Assembly (NCBI GenBank): GCA_050248955.1
Contig: JBFWRK010000003.1
Location: 186,001 to 250,000, forward strand
Direction of reading: 5' to 3'
DNA: 64,000 nucleotides
From: JBFWRK01 sp050248955
GTDB lineage: Bacteria > Actinomycetota > Acidimicrobiia > Acidimicrobiales > Ilumatobacteraceae
Below, in pieces: positions 16,796 to 24,418 of the stretch; position 1 is the first letter of the stretch; each line of letters starts with the position of its first letter. A program made the position numbers and the translations under genes. Under the pieces are notes generated by a model. That model did no database searches. It was not told where the DNA came from and saw nothing but the letters and a program-made list of their open reading frames with translations.

Positions 16796-16924
16796 ATGTC
16801 AGCGTTCGTGTATCAGAGCTGTGCAGCGTGGTTGCCGGTTCCGGTCCACGGCCTGGGTGCCGCCTTGCTCATCGCAATCGGCGGATTGCAGTTCAGGAGC
16901 CGCGAGACCCGGTCGCCGCGTTGA
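16796..16924 (+). CDS. Possible small hydrophobic protein
   Basis: A 42-codon frame inside the 414-base spacer between two minus-strand genes. It reads MSAFVYQSCAAWLPVPVHGL followed by a hydrophobic stretch and an Arg-rich end, a layout compatible with a one-segment membrane peptide. A purine-rich GAGGGGG is 6 bases upstream. Nothing identifies a family, and the rest of the spacer (16590-16795) shows no other gene. Confidence 0.25.
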   Translation: MSAFVYQSCAAWLPVPVHGLGAALLIAIGGLQFRSRETRSPR

Positions 16925-16951
16925 CGGGCTACGCCTCCTACCGAGCAGAGG

Positions 16952-17362
16952 TCAGCCGCGCTCGGTCAGCAACGGCTCCATCCGATCGAGCACGCCTCGC
17001 CAGTGGTCCCGCTGCCGCTCTCGCTCCACTTCGTCGACGAGGTGCTCCTGGTGGAACCGGAGGACGGTCTTCGCCGTGCTGCCGGAGACGGCGACCTGGA
17101 TCGTCGTCGGATGATCCCAGCCGGCTTCGTGCCAGCGGAGCCGCACGCGGTCGAACGGCCTGAGGCTGCGGAGCTCGCCGAGCCCACCGTCCGCGGTGGT
17201 GACGGGCTCGCCGGGCCGGCTGGGCAGCACCGCGCCACGACCGAGCCAGATCGCGACGCCGGCAGGGCTGCAGACCGTGTTCCAGGCTTCTGAGATCGGG
17301 ACGTCCAGCGTGCGCGAGACGCCGATCTGCCAACCGACGTCGGCGGTGAGTCCTGTGGGCAT
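16952..17362 (-). CDS. SRPBCC (AHSA1-like) domain protein
   Basis: A 136-residue START/Bet v1-like protein of the activator-of-Hsp90-ATPase (AHSA1) group. It begins with VSRTLDVPISEAWNTVCSPAGVAIWLG, the typical first strand and helix pair, and continues through RVRLRWHEAGWDHPTTIQVAVS to the long C-terminal helix. Such proteins bind hydrophobic ligands; in actinobacteria they often sit beside DinB genes, as here (77 bases). Start ATG 17362 was chosen because the fold begins about 10 residues later; upstream sequence in frame belongs to another gene's shadow. Confidence 0.85.
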   Translation of the reverse strand: MPTGLTADVGWQIGVSRTLDVPISEAWNTVCSPAGVAIWLGRGAVLPSRPGEPVTTADGGLGELRSLRPFDRVRLRWHEAGWDHPTTIQVAVSGSTAKTVLRFHQEHLVDEVERERQRDHWRGVLDRMEPLLTERG

Positions 17363-17438
17363 GTCGTCCAGTGTGGCCCAGCCTGCGGACAGGATCTGTC
17401 CGCTTTCGGCGACCAACCGCGCCCCGCAGGCCGAATCG

Positions 17439-17975
17439 TCAGGTCTGCGCGCCGCACAGGTCGCGCAGCAGTGCGATCTCCGCGCCGTGGGCGATGATCT
17501 CCCGTGCGGCGTGCAGCGCGAGGTCGAGGTTCGAGTACTGGGCGAACGGACCCCAGTTCGGACCGAGCGCGCGGAAGAGCTCGGCGTCGCTCCACGCGGC
17601 GACGCCCGAACGGAACACCGACCACGCATCGGCCATCAGTGGTTCGGCTTGTTGCCAGTCGGCGACCCACTCGGTGCCGGAGAGTCCTGTGCCCGTCTTT
17701 CCGAAGAGGCGGGACGAGTAGCTGTCGAGGCAGTCGACGGCGATGTGCCAGCACCGCCACGCGATCGTCGTGATCGGAGCGGGCTCCGGGTCCGGGTCCT
17801 GCCAGTCGGCGACCCAGCTCCCGTCCACGTAGCGCACGGTCCAGCAGTCGGGAACGGGCTCCCACTCGTACTCCGCGTCGCTCGTGCCGGCGATGCGCGC
17901 GACCAACGGCGCCCACGCGTTGTCGAGGGCCTCCATGACGATGACGGACAAGCTCTCGGTCGGCTCGGATCGCAT
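17439..17975 (-). CDS. DinB superfamily protein
   Basis: A 178-residue four-helix DinB/YfiT-like protein. The segment WRCWHIAVDCLDSYSSRLFG (about 71-90) carries the W-H-I-A/H pattern that gives the first metal ligand, and the end HAAREIIAHGAEIALLRDL carries the H-x-x-E/H helix with the other ligands. These are thiol-dependent metalloenzymes or unassigned stress proteins. An internal ATG about 14 residues on could be the true start. It lies first in a unit with the SRPBCC gene and is divergent from the LLM oxidoreductase gene (65 bases apart). Confidence 0.85.
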   Translation of the reverse strand: MRSEPTESLSVIVMEALDNAWAPLVARIAGTSDAEYEWEPVPDCWTVRYVDGSWVADWQDPDPEPAPITTIAWRCWHIAVDCLDSYSSRLFGKTGTGLSGTEWVADWQQAEPLMADAWSVFRSGVAAWSDAELFRALGPNWGPFAQYSNLDLALHAAREIIAHGAEIALLRDLCGAQT

Positions 17976-18040
17976 CGGACCATTGAACCCGAACTGGCGA
18001 ACCGCTCCGGACGCCGCGGGTCGGAACGTACGCTGCCGGG

Positions 18041-19024
18041 ATGGCGCGTGCGTGTCGGATCGGGGTGCAGCTGCCGGAGGTCGAGCGGTTGGTGCCGTGG
18101 CCCGAGCTGATCGCGATGGCCCGCGCTGCGGAAGCCGTCGGCTTCGATTCGATCTGGCTCGGTGACCACCTGCTGTACGACCTCCCGGGCGGCGTCGTGC
18201 GCGGTCCGTGGGAGGTGTGGACGTCGCTCGCCGCGCTCGCGACCGTCACGGAGCGGATCGAGCTCGGGCCGCTCGTGGCGTCGGTCGGGTTCCACGAGCC
18301 GGCGATGCTCGCGAAGCAGGCGGCGACCGTCGACGCGATCTCGGGTGGTCGGCTGGTCCTCGGACTGGGTGCAGGGTGGAACGAGCGCGAGTACCGCGCC
18401 TTCGGGTTCCCGTTCGACCGTCGGGTGGCCCGCTTCGTAGAGGCGTTCACGATCGTCCGGACGCTGCTGCGCGACGGTCGCATCGATCACACCGGCGAGT
18501 TCTACCGGCTCGAGGACTGCGTGATCGATCCGCCGCCTGCGCGACCGGGGGGACCCCCGCTGCTGCTCGGGTCGGTCGGCCCGCGGATGCTCGCCATCGG
18601 GCTGCCGCACGTGGACGCGTGGAACGTGTGGTGGAGTCAGTACGGGAACACCGCAGAGGGCTTCGCCGCGGTGAAGGAGCGCGTCGACGAGGCGTGTGCC
18701 GCTGCGGGCCGCACGCCAGGTGCCGTTGCCGCCTCGGCAGCCGTCCACGTCCGGCTCGCGGGTGGCCACGGCAGGCTCATGGGCGACGAGCAGGCCCACG
18801 GCGTGCGACCGATCGAGGGCACCGACTCGGAGATCGCAGAGCAGTTGCGGGGCTTCGCCGCCGCGGGCGCCTCGCACCTGCAGCTCGTCGTCGACCCGAT
18901 CACGCAGGCGAGCATCGAGTCGCTCGGCGGTGTCCTCGCCGAGCTCGACCAGTCCGTGCACGCGGGCGCGTCGACGCCGACGACAGCGGCGACAGCGGCG
19001 ACAGGGGCGACGGTCGAGCCCTGA
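18041..19024 (+). CDS. LLM class F420-dependent oxidoreductase
   Basis: A 327-residue luciferase-like TIM-barrel oxidoreductase. The start ACRIGVQLPEVERLVPWPELIAMARAAEAVGFDSIWLGDHLL is diagnostic of the F420-dependent LLM group, followed by RIELGPLVASVGFHEPAMLAKQAATVDAISGGRLVLGLGAGWNEREYRAFGFPFDRR (about 69-125). It would use coenzyme F420 (or FMN) to reduce or oxidise an unknown substrate. The C-terminal ten residues are low-complexity Thr/Ala repeats encoded by GCGACA-type triplets. It ends 1 base before the converging sulfatase stop. Confidence 0.92.
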   Translation: MARACRIGVQLPEVERLVPWPELIAMARAAEAVGFDSIWLGDHLLYDLPGGVVRGPWEVWTSLAALATVTERIELGPLVASVGFHEPAMLAKQAATVDAISGGRLVLGLGAGWNEREYRAFGFPFDRRVARFVEAFTIVRTLLRDGRIDHTGEFYRLEDCVIDPPPARPGGPPLLLGSVGPRMLAIGLPHVDAWNVWWSQYGNTAEGFAAVKERVDEACAAAGRTPGAVAASAAVHVRLAGGHGRLMGDEQAHGVRPIEGTDSEIAEQLRGFAAAGASHLQLVVDPITQASIESLGGVLAELDQSVHAGASTPTTAATAATGATVEP

Positions 19025-20560
19025 TCAGACCGGCGCCTCGACCCGCCGCATCGGCGATCGCATCGGCGGTTGGTGGTCCCGGAGATCGGCGAGGAGATCG
19101 CTCCGCATCGGCGCGCAGGCGGGATCGTCCCAGCGGTTGACGCGCTGCAACGGGTCGTCGGCGAGGTCGTACAGCTCGCCCTCCGTTCCGTCGTGCGCGG
19201 AGCCCGGTCCGTACGCCGTGCAGACCCACCCGTCGCGCGTGATCGTCCGCATGTGCACGCCGATCCCGAACAGCTCGCTGTCCCACTCGGTCAGCGCGCG
19301 CTCGAAGCCGCGCGCCGTTGCGTCGGCGTCGTCCGTGGGCAGCGACGCCCCCTCCATCCACTCGGGCACGGGCAGCCCGGCGATCGTGCAGAACGTCGGC
19401 GCGAGGTCGACGAGTCCGACCGGCCCCGTGACGGACGCAGGCGTCGCGCCGGACGACGGCGCCGGTCGCCACACGAGAGGGAGTCGCATGAGCCCGTCGA
19501 CGTGGTACGGGCCCTTGAACAGCAACCCGAAGTCGCCCTGCAGCTCACCGTGATCGGTCGTGAAGACGACGTCGACGTCGTCGGCCCAGCCGCGTGCCGC
19601 GATCGCGTCGAGCACGCGTCCGAGCGCTTCGTCGATCAGCTCGACTTCGACCGCGTTCCGAGCGTTGACCTCGCGCACCTGATCCGCAGTGAGCGTCGCC
19701 GGCACCCACTCGAGGGGCGCCTCGTAGTTCGAGACGAGCCGACCGTCGTACCACGCGCGCCAGTGGCGAGGCTTGTCGTCGAGGACCGCTTCGCGCTGCC
19801 CGGCATCGGCGATGTAGCCGTCCGGCAGTGGTACCTCGCGCCAGTCGACGCGCCCGACCTCCGACGCAGGCGGATCCCACGGGTGGTGCGGATCGGGGAA
19901 GCTCATCCAGCAGAACCAGTCGTCGGCGGCGTCGAGCGAGGCGAGCCACGAGATCGTCCGATCCGCCACCCAATCCGTGTGGTACCACGCCCGGTCGATC
20001 GCGTTGTCCCACACCTGCGGCGCACCGGTCTCGCCACCGCCCAACGCGTTCACCTCGAGCGCGCCGTCGAGCACCGGGTAGAACATCCCGACTGCCTCGG
20101 GATGCTCTGCGGCGAGCCAGCGCGCGTAGTGCAACGGGCCGGCTGCGCCGTGCGTAGCGGACTCGAAGTGCTCGAACCCGCGGTGCGGGCCGAACGTGCC
20201 GTGGCGGGCGAAGCCGTTCTCGGCGAAGCGACCGAACGGGTCGAGGAAGGGCTCGAAGTGCGGCTTGCCGATGATCGCAGTGCGGTAGCCGGCGTCGTTG
20301 AGCACGGTCGCGACCGACGGCGCGTCGGCCGGGAGCGGGACGCCGTTCATCCACACACCGTGCGTGCTCGGGTGCTGGCCGGTGATCATCGTCGAACGCG
20401 ACGGCATGCACACGACTGACTGCGGAACCGCCCGTTCGTAGCGGACCCCGCTCGCCGCGAGCGCGTCGATCACCGGTGTGCGCGACAACGTGCCACCGTT
20501 GCACCCGAGCGTGTCGTAACGCTGCTGATCGGTCGTGACGAAGAGGATCTTGCGTCCCAT
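19025..20560 (-). CDS. Cysteine-type sulfatase
   Basis: A 511-residue arylsulfatase-family enzyme that hydrolyses sulfate esters. The active-site signature C-M-P-S-R begins at Cys51 (VVCMPSRSTMITGQHPS). This Cys must be converted to formylglycine, and a formylglycine-generating enzyme is encoded 2 kb upstream in the same cluster. Other features are VTTDQQRYDTLG at the N-terminus with the metal-binding Asp, HPSTHGVWMNG, and VVFTTDHGELQGDFGLLFKGP (about 342-362). No signal peptide is seen, so it probably acts in the cytoplasm. The ATG at 20560 touches the stop of the SRPBCC gene. The substrate is unknown. Confidence 0.93.
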   Translation of the reverse strand: MGRKILFVTTDQQRYDTLGCNGGTLSRTPVIDALAASGVRYERAVPQSVVCMPSRSTMITGQHPSTHGVWMNGVPLPADAPSVATVLNDAGYRTAIIGKPHFEPFLDPFGRFAENGFARHGTFGPHRGFEHFESATHGAAGPLHYARWLAAEHPEAVGMFYPVLDGALEVNALGGGETGAPQVWDNAIDRAWYHTDWVADRTISWLASLDAADDWFCWMSFPDPHHPWDPPASEVGRVDWREVPLPDGYIADAGQREAVLDDKPRHWRAWYDGRLVSNYEAPLEWVPATLTADQVREVNARNAVEVELIDEALGRVLDAIAARGWADDVDVVFTTDHGELQGDFGLLFKGPYHVDGLMRLPLVWRPAPSSGATPASVTGPVGLVDLAPTFCTIAGLPVPEWMEGASLPTDDADATARGFERALTEWDSELFGIGVHMRTITRDGWVCTAYGPGSAHDGTEGELYDLADDPLQRVNRWDDPACAPMRSDLLADLRDHQPPMRSPMRRVEAPV

Positions 20561-20955
20561 CAGTTCCGTTCCTCCATCTGCCGCTTCAGCTCGTCGAGCG
20601 CGCCGGCGGTGCCACCGCCGATGACGAGCGCCATCGTGCGCGGGTCCGCCTCGGTCGAGTACACGACGACGCACGTCTCGTCACCGAGGTCGAGCACGTC
20701 GATCGTGCCGCGGTGGTGCTTGAACATCGGCGCCGTGAGCCGGTACTGGAAGCGGCGTTGCGTGTCGTCCTTGACGAGGATCTCCTCGGGCATCGGCAGG
20801 CCGGCGCCGGTGGTGATCACGCGCTGGTTCCCGGCGACCTGGCAGGCGACGATGCCGGGGAACCACTCGTGCAGTCGCGTGGGGTCGCCCGCGAGCGCCC
20901 AGACGTCGGCCGCCGGCCGGTCGATGCGGACGTGGTGCCGGATCGACCCGATCAC
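20560..20955 (-). CDS. SRPBCC family protein
   Basis: A 131-residue START-like protein (IGSIRHHVRIDRPAADVWALAGDPTRLHEWFPGIVAC at the N-terminus, the strand-helix-helix entry of the fold), related to polyketide cyclase/dehydrase-like lipid-binding proteins. The GTG start at 20955 overlaps the hydrolase stop (GTGA), and its stop abuts the sulfatase ATG, so three proteins are likely co-translated. A carrier or isomerase role for the sulfatase or dehalogenase substrate is possible but not shown. Confidence 0.85.
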   Translation of the reverse strand: MIGSIRHHVRIDRPAADVWALAGDPTRLHEWFPGIVACQVAGNQRVITTGAGLPMPEEILVKDDTQRRFQYRLTAPMFKHHRGTIDVLDLGDETCVVVYSTEADPRTMALVIGGGTAGALDELKRQMEERN

Positions 20956-21893
20956 GTGGGCGTCGCCGCGATGAAGTCGACGATGACCCGGGCGAGCTCG
21001 GGCCCACGGTCCTCCTGCAGGAAGTGGCCCCCGCCGGCGATCGTCGTGTGCGGCTGGCCGGCAGTGCCGGGCACCTCGCGGAGGAACACTGCCTCGCCGC
21101 CCCGTGTGATCGCGTCGCCGTCGCTGAACGCGCAGAGGAACGGCCGGTCGAAGCGCCGCAGCACCTCCCAGGCGGCACGGTTGTCCGCCGCGGCCGGGTC
21201 GTCGGGGCTGGTCGGCACGAGTGCCGGGAACTGCCGGGCGCCGGCCAGGTACGAGTCGTCGGGGAACGGTGCGTCGTAGGCGGCGATCACCTCGGGTGCG
21301 AGCGCGGTCGCGGTGCCGCCGCTGACGATCCGCCCGACCGGGAACACGGGCGACTCCTGGGAGAACTTCTGCCACGCGAGGAAGGCGTCGGTCGCGCGAC
21401 CGTCACCGGTCGGCAACCCGGAGTTGCCGATCACGACGCGGCTGAACCGGTCGGGCTGTTCGGCGACGAGCCGGAGGCCGACGAGGCCGCCCCAGTCCTG
21501 TCCGAAGAACGTGATGCCACGCAGGTCGAGCGCGTCGAACAGCGCCCGGCGCATCCACTCGACGTGCCGGGCATAGGTGTAGTCCGACCGTTCCGTCGGC
21601 TTGTCCGATCGCCCGAACCCGACGAGATCGGGCACCACGCACCGGTGGCCGGCGGCAGTCAGGACCGGGATCATGTGCCGGTAGAGGTAGGACCACGACG
21701 GCTCGCCGTGGAGCAGCAGCACGGGCGGGGCGTCGGCCGGTCCCTCGTCGAGGTAGTGGATCCTGAGGCGTGCGCCGTCATGTCCGCCGTCACCGGCGTC
21801 GACGTCACCGGCGTCGACCTCGACGTAGTGCGGCTCGAACAGGAAGTCCGGCAGGTCGGCGAACCGCTCGTCCGGTGTGCGCAGGGTCTTCAT
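20952..21893 (-). CDS. Haloalkane dehalogenase-like alpha/beta hydrolase
   Basis: A 313-residue alpha/beta hydrolase. HGEPSWSYLYRHMIPVL (about 62-78) is the oxyanion region typical of haloalkane dehalogenases, and FFGQDWGGLVGLR places an Asp nucleophile (Asp133) followed by a halide-binding Trp134. The acid is Asp258 or Asp260 in FSDGDAIT and the base His290 in GGGHFLQED. This pattern matches subfamily I dehalogenases (DhlA/DhmA-like), which cleave C-halogen bonds by an ester intermediate; an epoxide hydrolase would have Tyr residues in the cap that are not obvious here. ATG at 21893 overlaps the TetR stop. Confidence 0.85.
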   Translation of the reverse strand: MKTLRTPDERFADLPDFLFEPHYVEVDAGDVDAGDGGHDGARLRIHYLDEGPADAPPVLLLHGEPSWSYLYRHMIPVLTAAGHRCVVPDLVGFGRSDKPTERSDYTYARHVEWMRRALFDALDLRGITFFGQDWGGLVGLRLVAEQPDRFSRVVIGNSGLPTGDGRATDAFLAWQKFSQESPVFPVGRIVSGGTATALAPEVIAAYDAPFPDDSYLAGARQFPALVPTSPDDPAAADNRAAWEVLRRFDRPFLCAFSDGDAITRGGEAVFLREVPGTAGQPHTTIAGGGHFLQEDRGPELARVIVDFIAATPT

Positions 21894-22525
21894 CGGTCGA
21901 CCTCCCGGTCGGTCACTGACGGGGCGGCGAGGAGCGCCGCCAGGGTGTCGACGAGGATCGACGAGCACTCGGCTTGGCTCAGCGACTGGTCGGTTCGGAG
22001 CAGCTGGTACGACTCGAACGACGTGAGGACGTCGAGCGCGGCGAGCACTGCCGCGGCGCGGGCCGTGGGGAGCGTGGCCAGCTCGTTCGCGAACAGCTGC
22101 TTCAACTGGTTGCGGAAGAACCCGCGCATCTGCGTGAGCTCGGCGGCGATGATCGGCAGGAACGGCGCCTTGAGCCGGGCGACCGCGCCGACCTGACCCA
22201 TCGCGTCGAACATCGCGATCCGCTGCGCGACGAGGGCGCTGATGCGCGTCTCGAACGGATCGCTGGGAGCGGCACCGATCACCGCCAGCGGGCGGATGCG
22301 TTCCTCCTGGCGGGCGATGGCCGCTTCGCAGAGATCGTCGACGTCGTCGAAGTAGCGGAACAACGAGCGCGGTGACAGGCCGGCGCGCTCGGCGATCTCG
22401 GCCGAGCTCGGCTCGAGGTTGCCCGCGCGGTAGAGCGTGAGCAAGGCATCGACGACGGCGTCACGGTTGCGGTCACGCCGGACCCGGCGGCCGTCCACGT
22501 TCTCGGGGCCGGTGGCCGTGCGCAC
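21890..22525 (-). CDS. TetR family transcriptional regulator
   Basis: A 211-residue TetR repressor with the DNA-binding domain at about 15-62 (SSAEIAERAGLSPRSLFRYFDDVDDLCEAAI) and a helical ligand domain. It begins 17 bases downstream of a strong palindrome, so autoregulation is likely. It overlaps the dehalogenase-like gene by 4 bases and heads the run TetR-hydrolase-SRPBCC-sulfatase, which it probably controls as a unit. The inducer may be the organosulfate or halogenated substrate, but this is inference. Confidence 0.92.
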   Translation of the reverse strand: MRTATGPENVDGRRVRRDRNRDAVVDALLTLYRAGNLEPSSAEIAERAGLSPRSLFRYFDDVDDLCEAAIARQEERIRPLAVIGAAPSDPFETRISALVAQRIAMFDAMGQVGAVARLKAPFLPIIAAELTQMRGFFRNQLKQLFANELATLPTARAAAVLAALDVLTSFESYQLLRTDQSLSQAECSSILVDTLAALLAAPSVTDREVDR

Positions 22526-22541
22526 ATGCTCAACGTAACAG

Positions 22542-22562
22542 TTGACAGTCTGACTGACAACA
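22542..22562. promoter_or_regulatory. TetR-type operator upstream of the sulfatase/dehalogenase cluster
   Basis: A 21-bp palindrome: CAGTC and GACTG flank one central T, bounded by single mismatched A residues and then GTTG and CAAC. It ends 17 bases before the TetR start at 22525 and 17 bases after the upstream gene's stop at 22579. Symmetry and placement make it a likely binding site for the adjacent repressor. Confidence 0.65.
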
Positions 22563-22578
22563 GATTGTTCGCCCGCCT

Positions 22579-23430
22579 TCAGGCGGCGGCGCAGCGGAAC
22601 CCGACGTTGCCGGCGCTGCTGTCCGCGGTCGACATGATCCGGGCAGCCGGCCGGTAGCGGTGGCAGTAGGAGGCGTGGCAGAGGTACGAGCCGCCCTTCA
22701 GGACGCGGCGTCCCGGGATCGCGAAGCGATCAGCGGTCCACTCCCAGACGTTGCCGAGCATGTTGTGCAGCCCGAACCCGTTCGCCGGGAACGCGGTGAC
22801 GGGGCACGTGCCGGCCCAGCCGTCGGCAGCGGTGTCGTGGTCCGGGAACTCGCCCTGGAACACGTTCATGCGGTGCTCGCCGCCGGGCTCGAGCTCGTCG
22901 CCCCACGGGAACGTCGTCGACGTACCCGCCCGCGCGGCGTACTCCCATTCCGCCTCGGTGGGGAGACGGCCACCGGACCAGGCCGCATAGGCGGCGGCAT
23001 CGTTCCAGCTGACGTGGACGGCAGGATGGTCACCTCGCTGGTCGTGCGCGGCGTGCGCGGCGTGCGTAGCGTGCGCGCCCGGGTCGTGCGGTCCGTGCGG
23101 TCCGTGCGGACCCTCCGGATCGCGCCAGGACGCTCCGTGGACCTGCCGCCACCATGGCGCGACGCCGACGGCTCTCGTGTCCGGCGCGTCATCGGGGAGC
23201 AGGCCGGCGAAGACGAACGACCAGCCGAATCGTTCGGCGTCGGTCACGAAACCGGTCGCCTCGACGAACTCGGCGAACTCGTCTCGCGTGACGGCGGTCG
23301 ACGCGATCGCGAACGCGGCGACCGTCTCCTCGTGCGGCTCCTCGCCGTCGTCCGGGTAGGCCCACTGCCCGGATTCACCCATCGTGAACGTTCCCCCGGG
23401 CAGCGCGACGAAGACCATGTCGCTCATCAT
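22579..23430 (-). CDS. Formylglycine-generating enzyme (SUMF1-type)
   Basis: A 283-residue FGE-sulfatase domain protein, which oxidises the sulfatase active-site Cys to formylglycine. Diagnostic features: VALPGGTFTMGESG near the N-terminus, GGRLPTEAEWEYAARAG in the middle, GLHNMLGNVWEWTADRF, and near the end the pair of cysteines in LCHASYCHRYRPAAR (about 251-256), the copper/substrate cysteines of true FGE, then NVGFRCA. His/Gly/Asp-rich repeats (GPHGPHGPHDPG) form a low-complexity insert near residue 110. Three ATG codons crowd the start (23430, 23427, 23418). It precedes the TetR-sulfatase run and most likely matures the CMPSR sulfatase. Confidence 0.93.
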   Translation of the reverse strand: MMSDMVFVALPGGTFTMGESGQWAYPDDGEEPHEETVAAFAIASTAVTRDEFAEFVEATGFVTDAERFGWSFVFAGLLPDDAPDTRAVGVAPWWRQVHGASWRDPEGPHGPHGPHDPGAHATHAAHAAHDQRGDHPAVHVSWNDAAAYAAWSGGRLPTEAEWEYAARAGTSTTFPWGDELEPGGEHRMNVFQGEFPDHDTAADGWAGTCPVTAFPANGFGLHNMLGNVWEWTADRFAIPGRRVLKGGSYLCHASYCHRYRPAARIMSTADSSAGNVGFRCAAA

Positions 23431-23461
23431 CGTCGGCCCGCTGCGCCGATGATCCTCACCG

Positions 23462-24418
23462 TCAGGCGATCGAGCCCGGCCCGGGCTCAGGGACCTGTGG
23501 GTGGTCGAGCGGACCCGGGCGGGCATCGAGCATCGCCTTGCCGAGCACCGCGGCAAGGATGATCGCCCCGCCGACCAAGGTCGCCGGCTTCGGTCGTTCC
23601 GAGAACCAGAGGAAGATCCAGATCGGCACGAACACCGTCTCGCTCTGGGCGAAGATCGTCATCGCGACCGCGGGCACGGTGCGCGATGCGACGTTGAACA
23701 GGATCGTGCCGACCACGATCAGCAGGCCGCCGTGGATGAGTGCGTAGATCGTGTCCGCCACCGGGGGCACGAGCGGTTTGCCGTTGAGAATCGTCACGAC
23801 CGCGCACAGCACGATCATCATCGATGCGTAGCCGGGCAGCACCGGTGACCAGTCACGTTCCGGTCCCGACCGGATGCAGACGGTGTACGCCGCGAATCCG
23901 AGCGACGAGAAGAGCGCGGCGATGTTGCCGGCCATGTTCCCAGCGCCGAGGTCGGCCGTGACCATCACGAGCAGACCGACGAGTGCCAGCGCGATGCCGC
24001 CGATCGTCACTCGTGTCAGCCGTTCGCCGATGAAGACACGCGCGAGCACGACCGCGATCAGCGGGGTGATCGACGCCAGGAACGCCGCGTTCGCGGCCGT
24101 GGTGTTCTTCAACGCGTAGACGAACGCGACCGACGCCAGCAGGAGCGCGCCGCAGGCGAGCAACATCAGCCGACCCGAGCCGTACGCGATCGGCAGGAGC
24201 GGCGGGCGACGGCGGGCCCGTGCGAGGAACTCCATCACGACGACGACGCCGATCGACCGCCAGATCAGGTACTGCCACGCGTCTGTCTCGCCGGCCAGCC
24301 GTGCCATGAGCGCGCCGAGGCTCCAGACGAGTCCGGCGCCGAACGCCATCGACGATGCGAGCAGCGGAACTCGATGCGTCGTCGTGGGCAGCTGCTGGGT
24401 GTCAACCACTGCGGGCAT
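23462..24418 (-). CDS. EamA/DMT family permease
   Basis: A 318-residue drug/metabolite transporter with about ten hydrophobic segments in two EamA repeats. Repeat 1 ends in NTTAANAAFLASITPLIAVVLARVFIGERLT (about 92-122) and repeat 2 in AMTIFAQSETVFVPIWIFLWFSERPKPATLVGGAIILAAVLGKAML, the paired E-R/GE/E-x-P positions of the family. It would export or import a small metabolite. The ATG 24418 overlaps the NDH-2 gene end by 17 bases. Longer in-frame reading upstream is a shadow of NDH-2. It may serve the sulfatase/dehalogenase cluster, but no direct evidence links them. Confidence 0.88.
   Translation of the reverse strand: MPAVVDTQQLPTTTHRVPLLASSMAFGAGLVWSLGALMARLAGETDAWQYLIWRSIGVVVVMEFLARARRRPPLLPIAYGSGRLMLLACGALLLASVAFVYALKNTTAANAAFLASITPLIAVVLARVFIGERLTRVTIGGIALALVGLLVMVTADLGAGNMAGNIAALFSSLGFAAYTVCIRSGPERDWSPVLPGYASMMIVLCAVVTILNGKPLVPPVADTIYALIHGGLLIVVGTILFNVASRTVPAVAMTIFAQSETVFVPIWIFLWFSERPKPATLVGGAIILAAVLGKAMLDARPGPLDHPQVPEPGPGSIA

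Noticed and set aside
19070..20419. A 449-residue plus-strand open frame opposite the sulfatase
   Set aside because: Valine/arginine-rich shadow of the sulfatase; the sulfatase has the complete active-site signature.
20952..21893. Epoxide hydrolase
   Set aside because: The Asp-Trp pair at 133-134 and HGEPSWSYLYR motif fit haloalkane dehalogenases better than epoxide hydrolases, although the substrate is unproven.
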